DNA of 51,670 nt from positions 1 to 51,670 of the forward strand of contig JAIOAW010000017.1 in the NCBI GenBank assembly GCA_019873625.1, in the 5' to 3' direction. This document shows, piece after piece, positions 43,104 to 50,845 of the stretch (position 1 is the stretch's first letter; each line of letters starts with the position of its first letter). Below the pieces are notes generated by a model that did not search any database, had not been told where the DNA came from, and was given only the letters and a program-made list of their open reading frames with translations. Source of the DNA: Chloroflexota bacterium. GTDB lineage: Bacteria > Chloroflexota > Anaerolineae > UBA1429. A program made the translations under genes and the position numbers.

Positions 43104-44465
43104 CTAGGCCAATAGGAGATAGGGCGCCTCGATGTAGCGCATAATGCCCTGTAAGAAGCGCGCCGCTGGCGCGCCATCCACCAGGCGATGGTCGAAGGTA
43201 AGGCTCAGCCACATCCGCTGGCGGATGACGACTTGCCCCTCGACTACGGCCGGCTCGGGGTGGATGCGCCCCACGCCCAGGATGGCGCATTCGGGGAGGT
43301 TGATGATGGGCGTGAACATATCCACGCCGAACATCCCCAAGTTCGTGAGGGTAAAGGTGCCGCCCGTGAGTTCATCGGGCAGGGCTTTGCCGGCGCGCGC
43401 CCGAGAGACCAAATCGCGCAGGCGCGTGGCGAATTCCTTCAGGCGGAGGTTCTGGGCGCCGTGCACCACGGGCACGAGCAAACCCCGATCGCTATCCACC
43501 GCCACGCCCAGGTTCACCTCCGGCAGGCGGCGGATGCCCCCCTCCTCCAAACGCACGTTCATATAGGGGAACTCGACCAAACACCGCGCCACAATGACGC
43601 CAAGGAGATCGTTATAGCCAATGGCGAACCCCAATTCCCCCTCCAGCGCCGCCTTCAAGCGCTCGCGCAGGGCCACCAGTTCGGTCGCATCCACCACACT
43701 TTGGAGCGTTACGGCGGCCGTCGTCTGCGCAGAGCGCGCCATCCGTTCGGCGATGATGGCCCGCAGGCCCGCCAGGGGCATAACTTCCCCTTCGGCGGAG
43801 GGGGGTGGAGGAGCAGGGATCTCCTCTCGAACGGGCGGCGCGGCCGCCGCGGCGGCGCGCACCTCTTCGGCGCGCAAGCGCGGCCCGGCGGGGGCAACCT
43901 CCCCGAGGGGAACGCCCAGTTCTTGCGCCACCTGCCGCGCCAAGGGAGTGGCGGGGGGCTGCTTCTCAAGATAGGCGAGCACATCGCGCTCGATGATACG
44001 CCCTCCGGGGCCGGTGCCGGCGATCTCTCGGTAATCCACCCCCTTTTCGCGGGCCAAGGCGCGCGCCCTGGGCGAGATGGCGATGCGCCCCTCGACCTCC
44101 TCCATAGAGACCCCAGGCGATGGGGAAGCCATCGCCTGGGGAGAAGATGCCGCTGCGGGGCCTGGGGCGCTTGGCTGTTTCGTGGCTTGGCCGCCCGCAG
44201 CGCCGCCCGTATAGGCGCTGATATCCTCGCCCGGTTCGCCAATCAGGCCTACCACGGTGAGGACGGGCACTTTGACGCCTTTACCCACCAAAATCTTGAG
44301 CAGGGTGCCCTTCGTCTTGGCCTCGACCTCCAGCACGGCCTTGTCCGTCTCCACCTGGAAGAGGATATCCCCTTTGTTGACGGGGTCGCCCTCCTTTTTC
44401 AGCCACTCGACGATGGTGCCCTCTTCCATCGTCTGCCCGAGTTTCGGTAAGATGATCTCCTGCAT
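43104..44465 (-). CDS. Dihydrolipoamide acyltransferase (E2) of a 2-oxoacid dehydrogenase complex
   Basis: A 453-residue E2. The lipoyl domain is at 1-80 with the lipoyl lysine K42 in VETDKAVLEV. A peripheral-subunit-binding domain follows (ISPRARALAREKGVDYREIAG, GGRIIERDVLAYL, about 128-170). A second, degenerate copy (TPLARQVAQELGVPLGEVAP, LRAEEVRAA) comes right after it. The catalytic domain begins near 225 (MPLAGLRAIIAERMARS) and has the DHRLVDG motif with the active His near the end. AAAGGAG precedes the ATG. It is 36 bases after the fused E1 gene, so the two form one complex. No E3 gene is in the window, so E3 must come from elsewhere. Pyruvate, acetoin or a branched 2-oxoacid are all possible substrates. 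Confidence 0.93.
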   Translation of the reverse strand: MQEIILPKLGQTMEEGTIVEWLKKEGDPVNKGDILFQVETDKAVLEVEAKTKGTLLKILVGKGVKVPVLTVVGLIGEPGEDISAYTGGAAGGQATKQPSAPGPAAASSPQAMASPSPGVSMEEVEGRIAISPRARALAREKGVDYREIAGTGPGGRIIERDVLAYLEKQPPATPLARQVAQELGVPLGEVAPAGPRLRAEEVRAAAAAAPPVREEIPAPPPPSAEGEVMPLAGLRAIIAERMARSAQTTAAVTLQSVVDATELVALRERLKAALEGELGFAIGYNDLLGVIVARCLVEFPYMNVRLEEGGIRRLPEVNLGVAVDSDRGLLVPVVHGAQNLRLKEFATRLRDLVSRARAGKALPDELTGGTFTLTNLGMFGVDMFTPIINLPECAILGVGRIHPEPAVVEGQVVIRQRMWLSLTFDHRLVDGAPAARFLQGIMRYIEAPYLLLA

Positions 44466-44501
44466 AGGCGCTCCTTTCTAGGGGCTGGCGAATCGGGTTC
44501 C

Positions 44502-46571
44502 TCAGGCATAACGTAAGACACGATAAATCCCTTTGATGATCGCCTCCGTGTTCGGGATGGCCGCATCCTCCAAACTCTCGGCCATCGGCACGGGCACATC
44601 GGCCGCGGCCACGCGCACCATCGGGGCATCGAGGTAGTCAAAGGCGACCTCGTTGATGCAGGTAAAGAGTTCGCTGATGAAACTGCCCGTCTTGTAGGCC
44701 TCGGTCACGCCCACCACGCGCCCCGTCTTGCGGACGGAAGCGACCACGGTCTCTAAATCGAGCGGCTTGAGGCAGCGCAAATCCACCACCTCGACGGAAA
44801 TACCCTCTTGGGCGAGTTTCTCGGCGGCCTCCAGGGCGCGCAGCACCATCCGCGAATACGTCACCACGGTGACATCCGTCCCCTCGCGCTTGACGTCGGC
44901 CACGCCCAAGGGAATGGTATACTCCTCCGGCGGCACCGGCCCGCGCGTGCCGTAGAGCATCTTGTGCTCGATGAACATAATCGGGTTATCGTCGCGGATG
45001 CACGTTTTAAGGAGGCCCTTGGCATCATAGGGCGTGGCGGGCATCACCACGTAAATGCCCGGGAAGTGCGCCCAGAGCGCCTCCAGGCTCTGCGAATGGT
45101 GCGCCGCGATGCTGCGCCCTGCGCCGCCCTCCGTGCGGATGACCATCGGCACGCGCGTCTTGCCGCCAAACATATAGCGGTTCTTGGCGCCTTGGTTGGC
45201 GATCTGATCCATCGCCAAGGGGGTGAAATCCACATACATAATCTCGGCCACGGGGCGCATCCCCGTCATCGCCGCGCCCACGGCGGCCCCGCCGATGAGC
45301 GCCTCGGAGATGGGCGTGTCAAAAATACGCTCAGGGCCGAATTCCTCCCACAGGCCGCGCGTGGCGCCGTAGGCCCCGCCGTAAAGGCCCACATCCTCGC
45401 CCATCACGAACACCTTGGGGTCGCGGAGCATCTCCTCGCGCAGGGCATCGCGGATGGCCTCCCAATAGTACTTTTGGGGCAGATTGGGGTCGGTGCGGAC
45501 GCGCTGGCACAAACGGCGCTCGGCCTCGATTTCGCCGGGCGTGGGCGGCTTGAGGACGTACACATCCTGCTCGAGTTCAGCGGGGTCGGGCATAGGGGAG
45601 GCAAGGGCAAAACGCGTCGCCTCTTCGATGGCGGCCCGCGCCTTGGCCTCGACGGCATCTAACTCTTCCTGGGTGGCCAGGCCCATCTCGAGCAAGCGCT
45701 TGGCCAAGTTGGGGATGGGGTCGCGCGCCCGCCAGGCCTGCTCCTCCTCGCGGGTGCGGTATTTGCGCGGGTCCGAACGGGAATGGCCGTACCAGCGGTA
45801 GGTCTTGCATTCGATGAGCGTCGGCCCCTCGCCCCGGCGCGCCCGCGCCAGCGCCTCGGATACGGCCTCGTACACGGCGAGGACGTCCATCCCATCCACC
45901 ACTACGCCGGGGATGTTGTACGCCACGGCGCGCATGGCCGCATCGGGCCGGGGGCTGACCTTCTCGAACGGCACCGACATCCCATATAGGTTATTCTCGA
46001 TGATATAGACGATGGGCAACTTGCGCGATGCCGCAAAGTTCAGCGATTCGTGAAAGTTGCCCGTGTTCGTGGCCCCATCGCCAAAGAAGCAGACGACACA
46101 CCGATCTGACTTTTGCAATTGCATCGAGAGCGCCGCGCCGGTGGCCACAGGGATGTTCCCGCCCACGATGCCCGTGGCCCCGAGGTTCCCCTTTTCCACA
46201 TCGGCGATGTGCATCGAACCGCCGCGCCCCTTGCAGTAGCCTGTGGCGCGGCCGCACAGTTCGGCCATCATCTTGTTGAGGTGCTCCTGTTTCTCCTCTG
46301 GCGTTTTGGCCAGGCTATCGCCTCGGGCGTGGCAGTGGCCGTGCCCTCGGTGCGTGGAGGTGATGAGGTCATCCTCGCGCATCGCGGCCACCGCGCCCAC
46401 GGCCACGGCCTCCTCGCCCGCGTAAAGGTGCGAGGCCCCTTTGATGATATTCTGGCCGAGGAGGTCATACACCGTCTCTTCAAAAATGCGGATTTCCCAC
46501 ATACGCCGCAGCATATCGAGGAGTTCCTCTTTGCTCAGCGCGCGCACCGCTGCTGTCTTTGCCTCGCTCAT
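44502..46571 (-). CDS. 2-oxoacid dehydrogenase E1, alpha and beta subunits fused
   Basis: A 689-residue ThDP enzyme formed by E1-alpha (about 1-340) joined to E1-beta (about 350-689). The alpha half has GHGHCHARG, GKGGSMH-like CKGRGGSMHIAD and the ThDP motif GDGATNTGNFHESLNFAA ending NNLYGMS. The phospho-loop region YRWYGHSRSDP is also there. The beta half has VFVMGEDVGLYGGAYGATRGL, DTPISEALIGGAAVGAA and EGGAGRSIAAHHSQSLEA. These features fit pyruvate or acetoin dehydrogenase (PdhA/B, AcoA/B); usually they are two proteins. ATG at 46571. It lies 15 bases after the PfkB gene. The fusion fixes the subunits in equal number. It gives acyl-CoA from the oxoacid made by the sugar pathway (inference). 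Confidence 0.94.
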   Translation of the reverse strand: MSEAKTAAVRALSKEELLDMLRRMWEIRIFEETVYDLLGQNIIKGASHLYAGEEAVAVGAVAAMREDDLITSTHRGHGHCHARGDSLAKTPEEKQEHLNKMMAELCGRATGYCKGRGGSMHIADVEKGNLGATGIVGGNIPVATGAALSMQLQKSDRCVVCFFGDGATNTGNFHESLNFAASRKLPIVYIIENNLYGMSVPFEKVSPRPDAAMRAVAYNIPGVVVDGMDVLAVYEAVSEALARARRGEGPTLIECKTYRWYGHSRSDPRKYRTREEEQAWRARDPIPNLAKRLLEMGLATQEELDAVEAKARAAIEEATRFALASPMPDPAELEQDVYVLKPPTPGEIEAERRLCQRVRTDPNLPQKYYWEAIRDALREEMLRDPKVFVMGEDVGLYGGAYGATRGLWEEFGPERIFDTPISEALIGGAAVGAAMTGMRPVAEIMYVDFTPLAMDQIANQGAKNRYMFGGKTRVPMVIRTEGGAGRSIAAHHSQSLEALWAHFPGIYVVMPATPYDAKGLLKTCIRDDNPIMFIEHKMLYGTRGPVPPEEYTIPLGVADVKREGTDVTVVTYSRMVLRALEAAEKLAQEGISVEVVDLRCLKPLDLETVVASVRKTGRVVGVTEAYKTGSFISELFTCINEVAFDYLDAPMVRVAAADVPVPMAESLEDAAIPNTEAIIKGIYRVLRYA

Positions 46572-46586
46572 CTTGGTTCGCTTTCC

Positions 46587-47522
46587 TCAGACATATTCCA
46601 GGCGCCGCACGCGCACCTGGGCATAAATCTCTTCGACGAGTGCCCGCGGGGGCATCTGCGTTCCATCGCACAGGGCCTTGGCCGTGCCGGTGGCCGCCGC
46701 CCAACGGGCCACCTCCGGGGCCGGCAAGCTGCCCTCCTGAGCATAGAGCGCCCCGGCCAGGGCGGCGTCTCCCGCGCCGATGTTGCTCACCTCGCGGATG
46801 GCTGGCGGCTCCGCCCACCAGAGGGCCTCCCCAGCGGCCCATATCAGCCCCCGCGCTCCCAACGTCAGGAGGATGCGCTCAGGCCCCAAAGCGCGCATCG
46901 CCGCGATGGCCTCGGCCCAGCGCCCCTCTTCCAGAGGGCGCCCCAGGAGTTCTTGCGCCTCCAGGGCGTTCGGTTTGATGAGCCAGGGCCGCGCGGCACA
47001 ACCGGTTTTGAGGGCCGGGCCGCTCGCATCCAACGCGGAGCGCACGCCCGCGGCGTGGAGCGCGCGGATGAGCTGCGCATAGGTCTCAACCGGCGCGCCC
47101 ACCGGGAGGCTCCCACAGAACACGCAGATATCCCCCGGCCTCACCAAGCCGAGGAGGTGCCCTTCCAAACGCGCCAAATCCTCCGGCGTAACGGCAGGCC
47201 CCGGCTCGTTCAACTTGGTAGCCGTGCCCGTGGCCAAGTCAATCACGGTAATGTTGGAGCGCGTTTCCCCCTGAACTTCCAAGAAGGCGCACGCGTGCCC
47301 TTGCGCCCTCAACCCTTCCACTAAAATGCGCCCCGAGGCGCCCGCCACGAACCCCGTCATCACCGAGGGCGCGCCCAGCGCGCGGAGCGCCAAAGAGACG
47401 TTCACCCCCTTGCCGCTCAAATCGGTGCGCGTGGCCGTGGCGCGGTTCACCGCGCCCAGGGCGAGCGACTCGAAATGGAGCGTGCGATCCACCGAGGGGT
47501 TTAGGGTAACCGTATGGATCAT
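46587..47522 (-). CDS. PfkB-type sugar kinase (1-phosphofructokinase / tagatose-6-phosphate kinase-like)
   Basis: A 311-residue ribokinase-family kinase. The opening IHTVTLNPSVDRTLHFESL and the substrate loop LSGKGVNVSLALRALG are those of the FruK/LacC branch. The C-terminal signature SNIGAGDAALAGAL has the catalytic Asp. That branch phosphorylates a sugar phosphate to a bisphosphate. The upstream genes have a sorbitol-6-phosphate-dehydrogenase-like SDR and a class II aldolase, so a ketose phosphate could be the substrate. It could also act as the rhamnulose kinase that is otherwise missing here. ATG at 47522. The gap to the SDR is 16 bases. Confidence 0.91.
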   Translation of the reverse strand: MIHTVTLNPSVDRTLHFESLALGAVNRATATRTDLSGKGVNVSLALRALGAPSVMTGFVAGASGRILVEGLRAQGHACAFLEVQGETRSNITVIDLATGTATKLNEPGPAVTPEDLARLEGHLLGLVRPGDICVFCGSLPVGAPVETYAQLIRALHAAGVRSALDASGPALKTGCAARPWLIKPNALEAQELLGRPLEEGRWAEAIAAMRALGPERILLTLGARGLIWAAGEALWWAEPPAIREVSNIGAGDAALAGALYAQEGSLPAPEVARWAAATGTAKALCDGTQMPPRALVEEIYAQVRVRRLEYV

Positions 47523-47538
47523 CGGCCGGCGCGCCCCC

Positions 47539-48336
47539 TCAGTGCATCTCTTGCCCGCCCGTCACGTTGATGGCCTGCCCCGTCATATAGGAGGATTGCT
47601 CGGAGGCCAAAAAGACCATCACATTGGCCACATCCTCATAGGTGCAGCCGCGCTTCATCGGCACCTGGTCAATATAACGCTGGCGCACTTCCGCCTCAGA
47701 GATGCCCCACCGTTTGGCATATTGGGCATAAAGGCTATCCACCCACAGGGGCGAATCGAGCAGGTTCCCCGGGCAAATGGCGTTCACGCGGATGCCGTAT
47801 TCGGCGAGTTCCAAGGCCAGGCTCTGGGTCAGGCCGATGCCGCCGAACTTGCTCGCGGCATAGGCCGAGTTCTTGTAACTGCCCCGCTTGCCCGATTTGC
47901 TGTTGATCTGGATGATGACGCCGCTCTTTTGGGCCTTCATAACGCGCGCCGCCGCCCGCGCCACGTAAAAGTAGCCCACCAGGTTGACCTCAATGACTTT
48001 GCGCCAGTGTTCCGGGGCGATCTCATCCACCGCGCCGGCGATGAGGATGCCCGCATTTGAGATGACGATATCGAGCCGGCCCATCGCCTCCACGGCGCGC
48101 GCAAAGGCCGCCTCCACCTCATCGCACCGGGTGACGTCGGCATGGAGCGCCAGCGTGCGCACGCCATAGCGCGAGGCAATCTCTTCGGCCACGGCCTGCG
48201 CCTTTTCATCGTGGATATCGAGCACGACCACATCCGCGCCCTCTTGGCCCAAACGGTGGGCCAGGGCCTCTCCCAAACCTTGGGCGGCCCCCGTTACCAG
48301 AGAAACTTTGCCCTTGAGGGCCTGCACCACGCTCAT
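47539..48336 (-). CDS. Short-chain dehydrogenase, sorbitol-6-phosphate 2-dehydrogenase-like
   Basis: A 265-residue SDR. The cofactor motif is VTGAAQGLGEALAHRLG, then VISNAGIL, and the active Ser and Tyr-Lys are in INSKSGKRGSYKNSAYAASK-like sequence with YxxxK. The long C-terminal part (SPLWVDSLYAQYAKRWG, IDQVPMKRGCTYEDVANV, YMTGQAINVTGGQEM) matches enterobacterial SrlD as I remember it. It could interconvert sorbitol-6-phosphate and fructose-6-phosphate. A lactaldehyde dehydrogenase role like RhaW is an alternative, because it sits with rhamnose genes. ATG at 48336 overlaps the previous stop (ATGA) with GAGGAG upstream. Confidence 0.9.
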   Translation of the reverse strand: MSVVQALKGKVSLVTGAAQGLGEALAHRLGQEGADVVVLDIHDEKAQAVAEEIASRYGVRTLALHADVTRCDEVEAAFARAVEAMGRLDIVISNAGILIAGAVDEIAPEHWRKVIEVNLVGYFYVARAAARVMKAQKSGVIIQINSKSGKRGSYKNSAYAASKFGGIGLTQSLALELAEYGIRVNAICPGNLLDSPLWVDSLYAQYAKRWGISEAEVRQRYIDQVPMKRGCTYEDVANVMVFLASEQSSYMTGQAINVTGGQEMH

Positions 48337-50060
48337 AGCAACTCCTCTAAAAAGGCTCTCTCGGCCTCCACCGTCCACGATTCGTTCGGCCCCAAGAGCG
48401 CATAGACGCGCGGCAACCGTTCTTTGAGGTCCGAGAGCATCGTCAAAGGGAAATCCAACACTTGGGGATAGATGACCACCTTGCCGGGGAAGCGTTGAGA
48501 CATCACCCCTTCCAAGCCCACCTTCGCATCGCCCAACCCCGAGACGGCCACCACCGAAAGGTTGGGGTCCAACCGACCGCTCTCGGCCTCCTCGAGCATC
48601 TGGCGCAAATCGGCAATGGAGGAGCCGCTGCTCCCGATGAGGCGCACGCCGTGGCGCACCACGGGGTATAGGCTGATGGCCGCCTTGGTGCCGCGCGGCA
48701 GCCCGGCAAAGATGTTAACCACCCCACCCGGCGCGACGAGGGGCATCGCCTCGGAGATGACCGTCGCGCTTGGCGCAAGGACGATGACATCATCGAACCC
48801 TTTCCCGCCCGTCTCGGCCAGAAGTTCAGCGCAAAAGGCCTCGGAGAGGTGCTCGCCAAAGGCGCGCACCAAAACGCGCGTTTGCCCCGCCTTGGCCTCT
48901 AGGAGATCGCGATATTTGGGCACGAGGAGGCCCAGCCGATCCATCACCCGGGAGGTGGCCACGATGAGCCGTGGGCTGGCCTCGGCCTGCAAAGCGCGTT
49001 GAAAATGCATTTGACCCATCGGCCCAGCCGCGCCCAAAAGGAGCATACACCCGCCGGCGCGGAACTCGCTGCGGATGGGCTGCTCATACCCCGCGGAGAT
49101 GATGGGCCGGTCGGCGCCCACCAGGCCGATGTGGTCGTAATGCAGGCGCCCCACGTCCACCTGGGCCTCGCCCGTCAGGCCGGCGGCGCCGATGAGGTTG
49201 ATCAAGGCGCCGTTGGCCGCCAGGGGTTCCAGGCGCTCGTAGAGATCCGGCGTGCCCCCCACAAGCACGATATCATCGAACGTTTGGCCGCTCAGGCCCT
49301 CCAAGGTGTAAAGGCGGTTCAAGCGCACGTGCCCAATCGCACAACGCACCCTGAGCGAATTCCATACCTCATACGTCGGCTGATAGGCGAGCACCTCTGC
49401 CGGCGGGGCCGAACGGTCGAACGGCTCGCCCAAGATCACGCCGTACGGCGTCCTCGGCCCAAAAACGATGAGCACCCGCCCGCCGGGCTTCCACATCGTG
49501 CGGTGGGTGATGCGATAAGAGGCCACCACGCAGGCCCACGGCTCGGTGAGGGCGGCCTGGGCGTAACCCATCTTGGGGCTGATGGGCAAAAGGTAGCACC
49601 CCTCATCCCCCTCCAAAATCTCGCGGCCCACCACGTTATATTGCGAAAGGCCCCCCTGCAAGGCATAGCCGTAGGCCAGCCCCACGCCCTGGTAATAGAT
49701 ATCGGCCTGGATGATGAACCGGTCGCCCACGCGGAAGCGCCTTTCCAAGCCCTCGCCCACCTGGGCCACGGTCATAGCCACCTCATGGCCCAGAACGACG
49801 GGTTCCTTTGCGAGATCGCGGCCGCGCAAACGCGGGTGCGCCCCGCCCACCTGGATAACCTTGGTATCCGAAAAGCACAGCCCCACCGCATCATGGCGGA
49901 CGAGGAGTTGCCCCGGCCCGCACTGCGGCATCGGCACCTGGATGGGCCTGCCCTCGCGGCCCAAGTTTTCCAGCCCGGCCCCATAGAGCGGCCAAAGCCA
50001 ATGGTGAGCCGGAAGTGGGGCGCTGGCCTCGCGGTAGGCCGCCCATTTATCGCTGGTCAT
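48333..50060 (-). CDS. Unusually long zinc-dehydrogenase-like protein (575 residues)
   Basis: A dehydrogenase-like protein of 575 residues, against about 350 for normal MDR enzymes. The N-terminal GroES-like part has GLCFSDTKVIQVGG and VLGHEVAM, where Phe replaces the Gly of the usual GxCGSD. The structural zinc Cys cluster is absent. Two Rossmann-like regions follow: about 185-320 (GGRVLIVFGPRTPYG, FDDIVLVGGTPDLYERL) and about 340-500 (GGCMLLLGAAGPMGQMHFQRAL, LIVATSRVMDRLGLLVPKY, DVIVLAPSATVISEAMPLV). So the cofactor domain appears to be enlarged or doubled. The second region is like L-sorbose-1-phosphate reductase. It lies between the aldolase gene (15 bases) and the SDR gene (overlap). A ketose phosphate reductase is likely but unproven. 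Confidence 0.78.
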   Translation of the reverse strand: MTSDKWAAYREASAPLPAHHWLWPLYGAGLENLGREGRPIQVPMPQCGPGQLLVRHDAVGLCFSDTKVIQVGGAHPRLRGRDLAKEPVVLGHEVAMTVAQVGEGLERRFRVGDRFIIQADIYYQGVGLAYGYALQGGLSQYNVVGREILEGDEGCYLLPISPKMGYAQAALTEPWACVVASYRITHRTMWKPGGRVLIVFGPRTPYGVILGEPFDRSAPPAEVLAYQPTYEVWNSLRVRCAIGHVRLNRLYTLEGLSGQTFDDIVLVGGTPDLYERLEPLAANGALINLIGAAGLTGEAQVDVGRLHYDHIGLVGADRPIISAGYEQPIRSEFRAGGCMLLLGAAGPMGQMHFQRALQAEASPRLIVATSRVMDRLGLLVPKYRDLLEAKAGQTRVLVRAFGEHLSEAFCAELLAETGGKGFDDVIVLAPSATVISEAMPLVAPGGVVNIFAGLPRGTKAAISLYPVVRHGVRLIGSSGSSIADLRQMLEEAESGRLDPNLSVVAVSGLGDAKVGLEGVMSQRFPGKVVIYPQVLDFPLTMLSDLKERLPRVYALLGPNESWTVEAERAFLEELL

Positions 50061-50075
50061 TTTTGCCTCCGCGCC

Positions 50076-50843
50076 CTAACGAATATGCAATTCCCGCCGG
50101 CGGTAGGCCTCATCTGGTCGGGTGTGGATGCGCTCGACGTTTTCCTCGCTCAAAAAGTGCGGCCCGCCGAAGGCATACGTCCCCGCCAGCACGCGGCAGG
50201 TCTTGACGAACATCGCGGTGATGTGATCCACCTCCTCCGGCGAACCGCCCAGGGCGATGAGGCCATGGTTCTGCATCGCGATGACCTTGGGCATCATCCC
50301 CCAGGCCTCCGCATAGCGATGGCAGACCTCGCGCACGCGCCGCGCCAAGGGCAAGCCGGGGTCGGCATAGGGCACATAGGCCGGCGCCGGCCCGCAGACG
50401 ACGATCTCATCGGGGAAGAGGCGCCCGGCCAGCGCCTTTTCTGCCGCCACCGAACACATAATGGCGTTCACGGCCACGGGGTGCGTATGCCCCACGAACT
50501 GCGCGCCGAACTCGGTGAGCGCCAGGGCGTGAAGCACCGTCTCCGTCGAGGGGCGGCGCACAGCAGAGCGATCCACCTTGGCGGCATCGAGCGCGGCCTT
50601 GAAGGCCTCATCGCTCATCTCGCCCGCCTCGGCCAGGGCGCGCACGGGGTCCAGCCACAGGCGCACAAAAGAATCGCGGCTCGCCGTGGCCAGTTGCGTC
50701 CCGCTCGCCTTCACCCAAAAGGTGCCGTCTCCCACGGCGGCGGAGGTGTTCCCCTCGCCGAGGATGGCGAGATCCCGCTCGGGCCGGCCCAATGCGAGAG
50801 ACATCTGCACCAAGGCCTCCAAGATCTCTTCGGCGTTCGGCAT
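50076..50843 (-). CDS. Class II aldolase/adducin family protein (fuculose/rhamnulose-1-phosphate aldolase-like)
   Basis: A 255-residue zinc aldolase. Family residues are EGNTSAAV near 30, GHTHPVAVNAIMC with the first two zinc His at about 118-120, and MQNHGLIALGG with the third His. Class II aldolases cut ketose-1-phosphates to dihydroxyacetone phosphate and lactaldehyde. Following rhamnose isomerase, the obvious substrate would be rhamnulose-1-phosphate, with the domain similar to the aldolase half of RhaE. ATG at 50843. It starts 2 bases after the stop of the isomerase gene. The enzyme could also act on a related sugar. Confidence 0.9.
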   Translation of the reverse strand: MPNAEEILEALVQMSLALGRPERDLAILGEGNTSAAVGDGTFWVKASGTQLATASRDSFVRLWLDPVRALAEAGEMSDEAFKAALDAAKVDRSAVRRPSTETVLHALALTEFGAQFVGHTHPVAVNAIMCSVAAEKALAGRLFPDEIVVCGPAPAYVPYADPGLPLARRVREVCHRYAEAWGMMPKVIAMQNHGLIALGGSPEEVDHITAMFVKTCRVLAGTYAFGGPHFLSEENVERIHTRPDEAYRRRELHIR

Positions 50844-50845
50844 CG

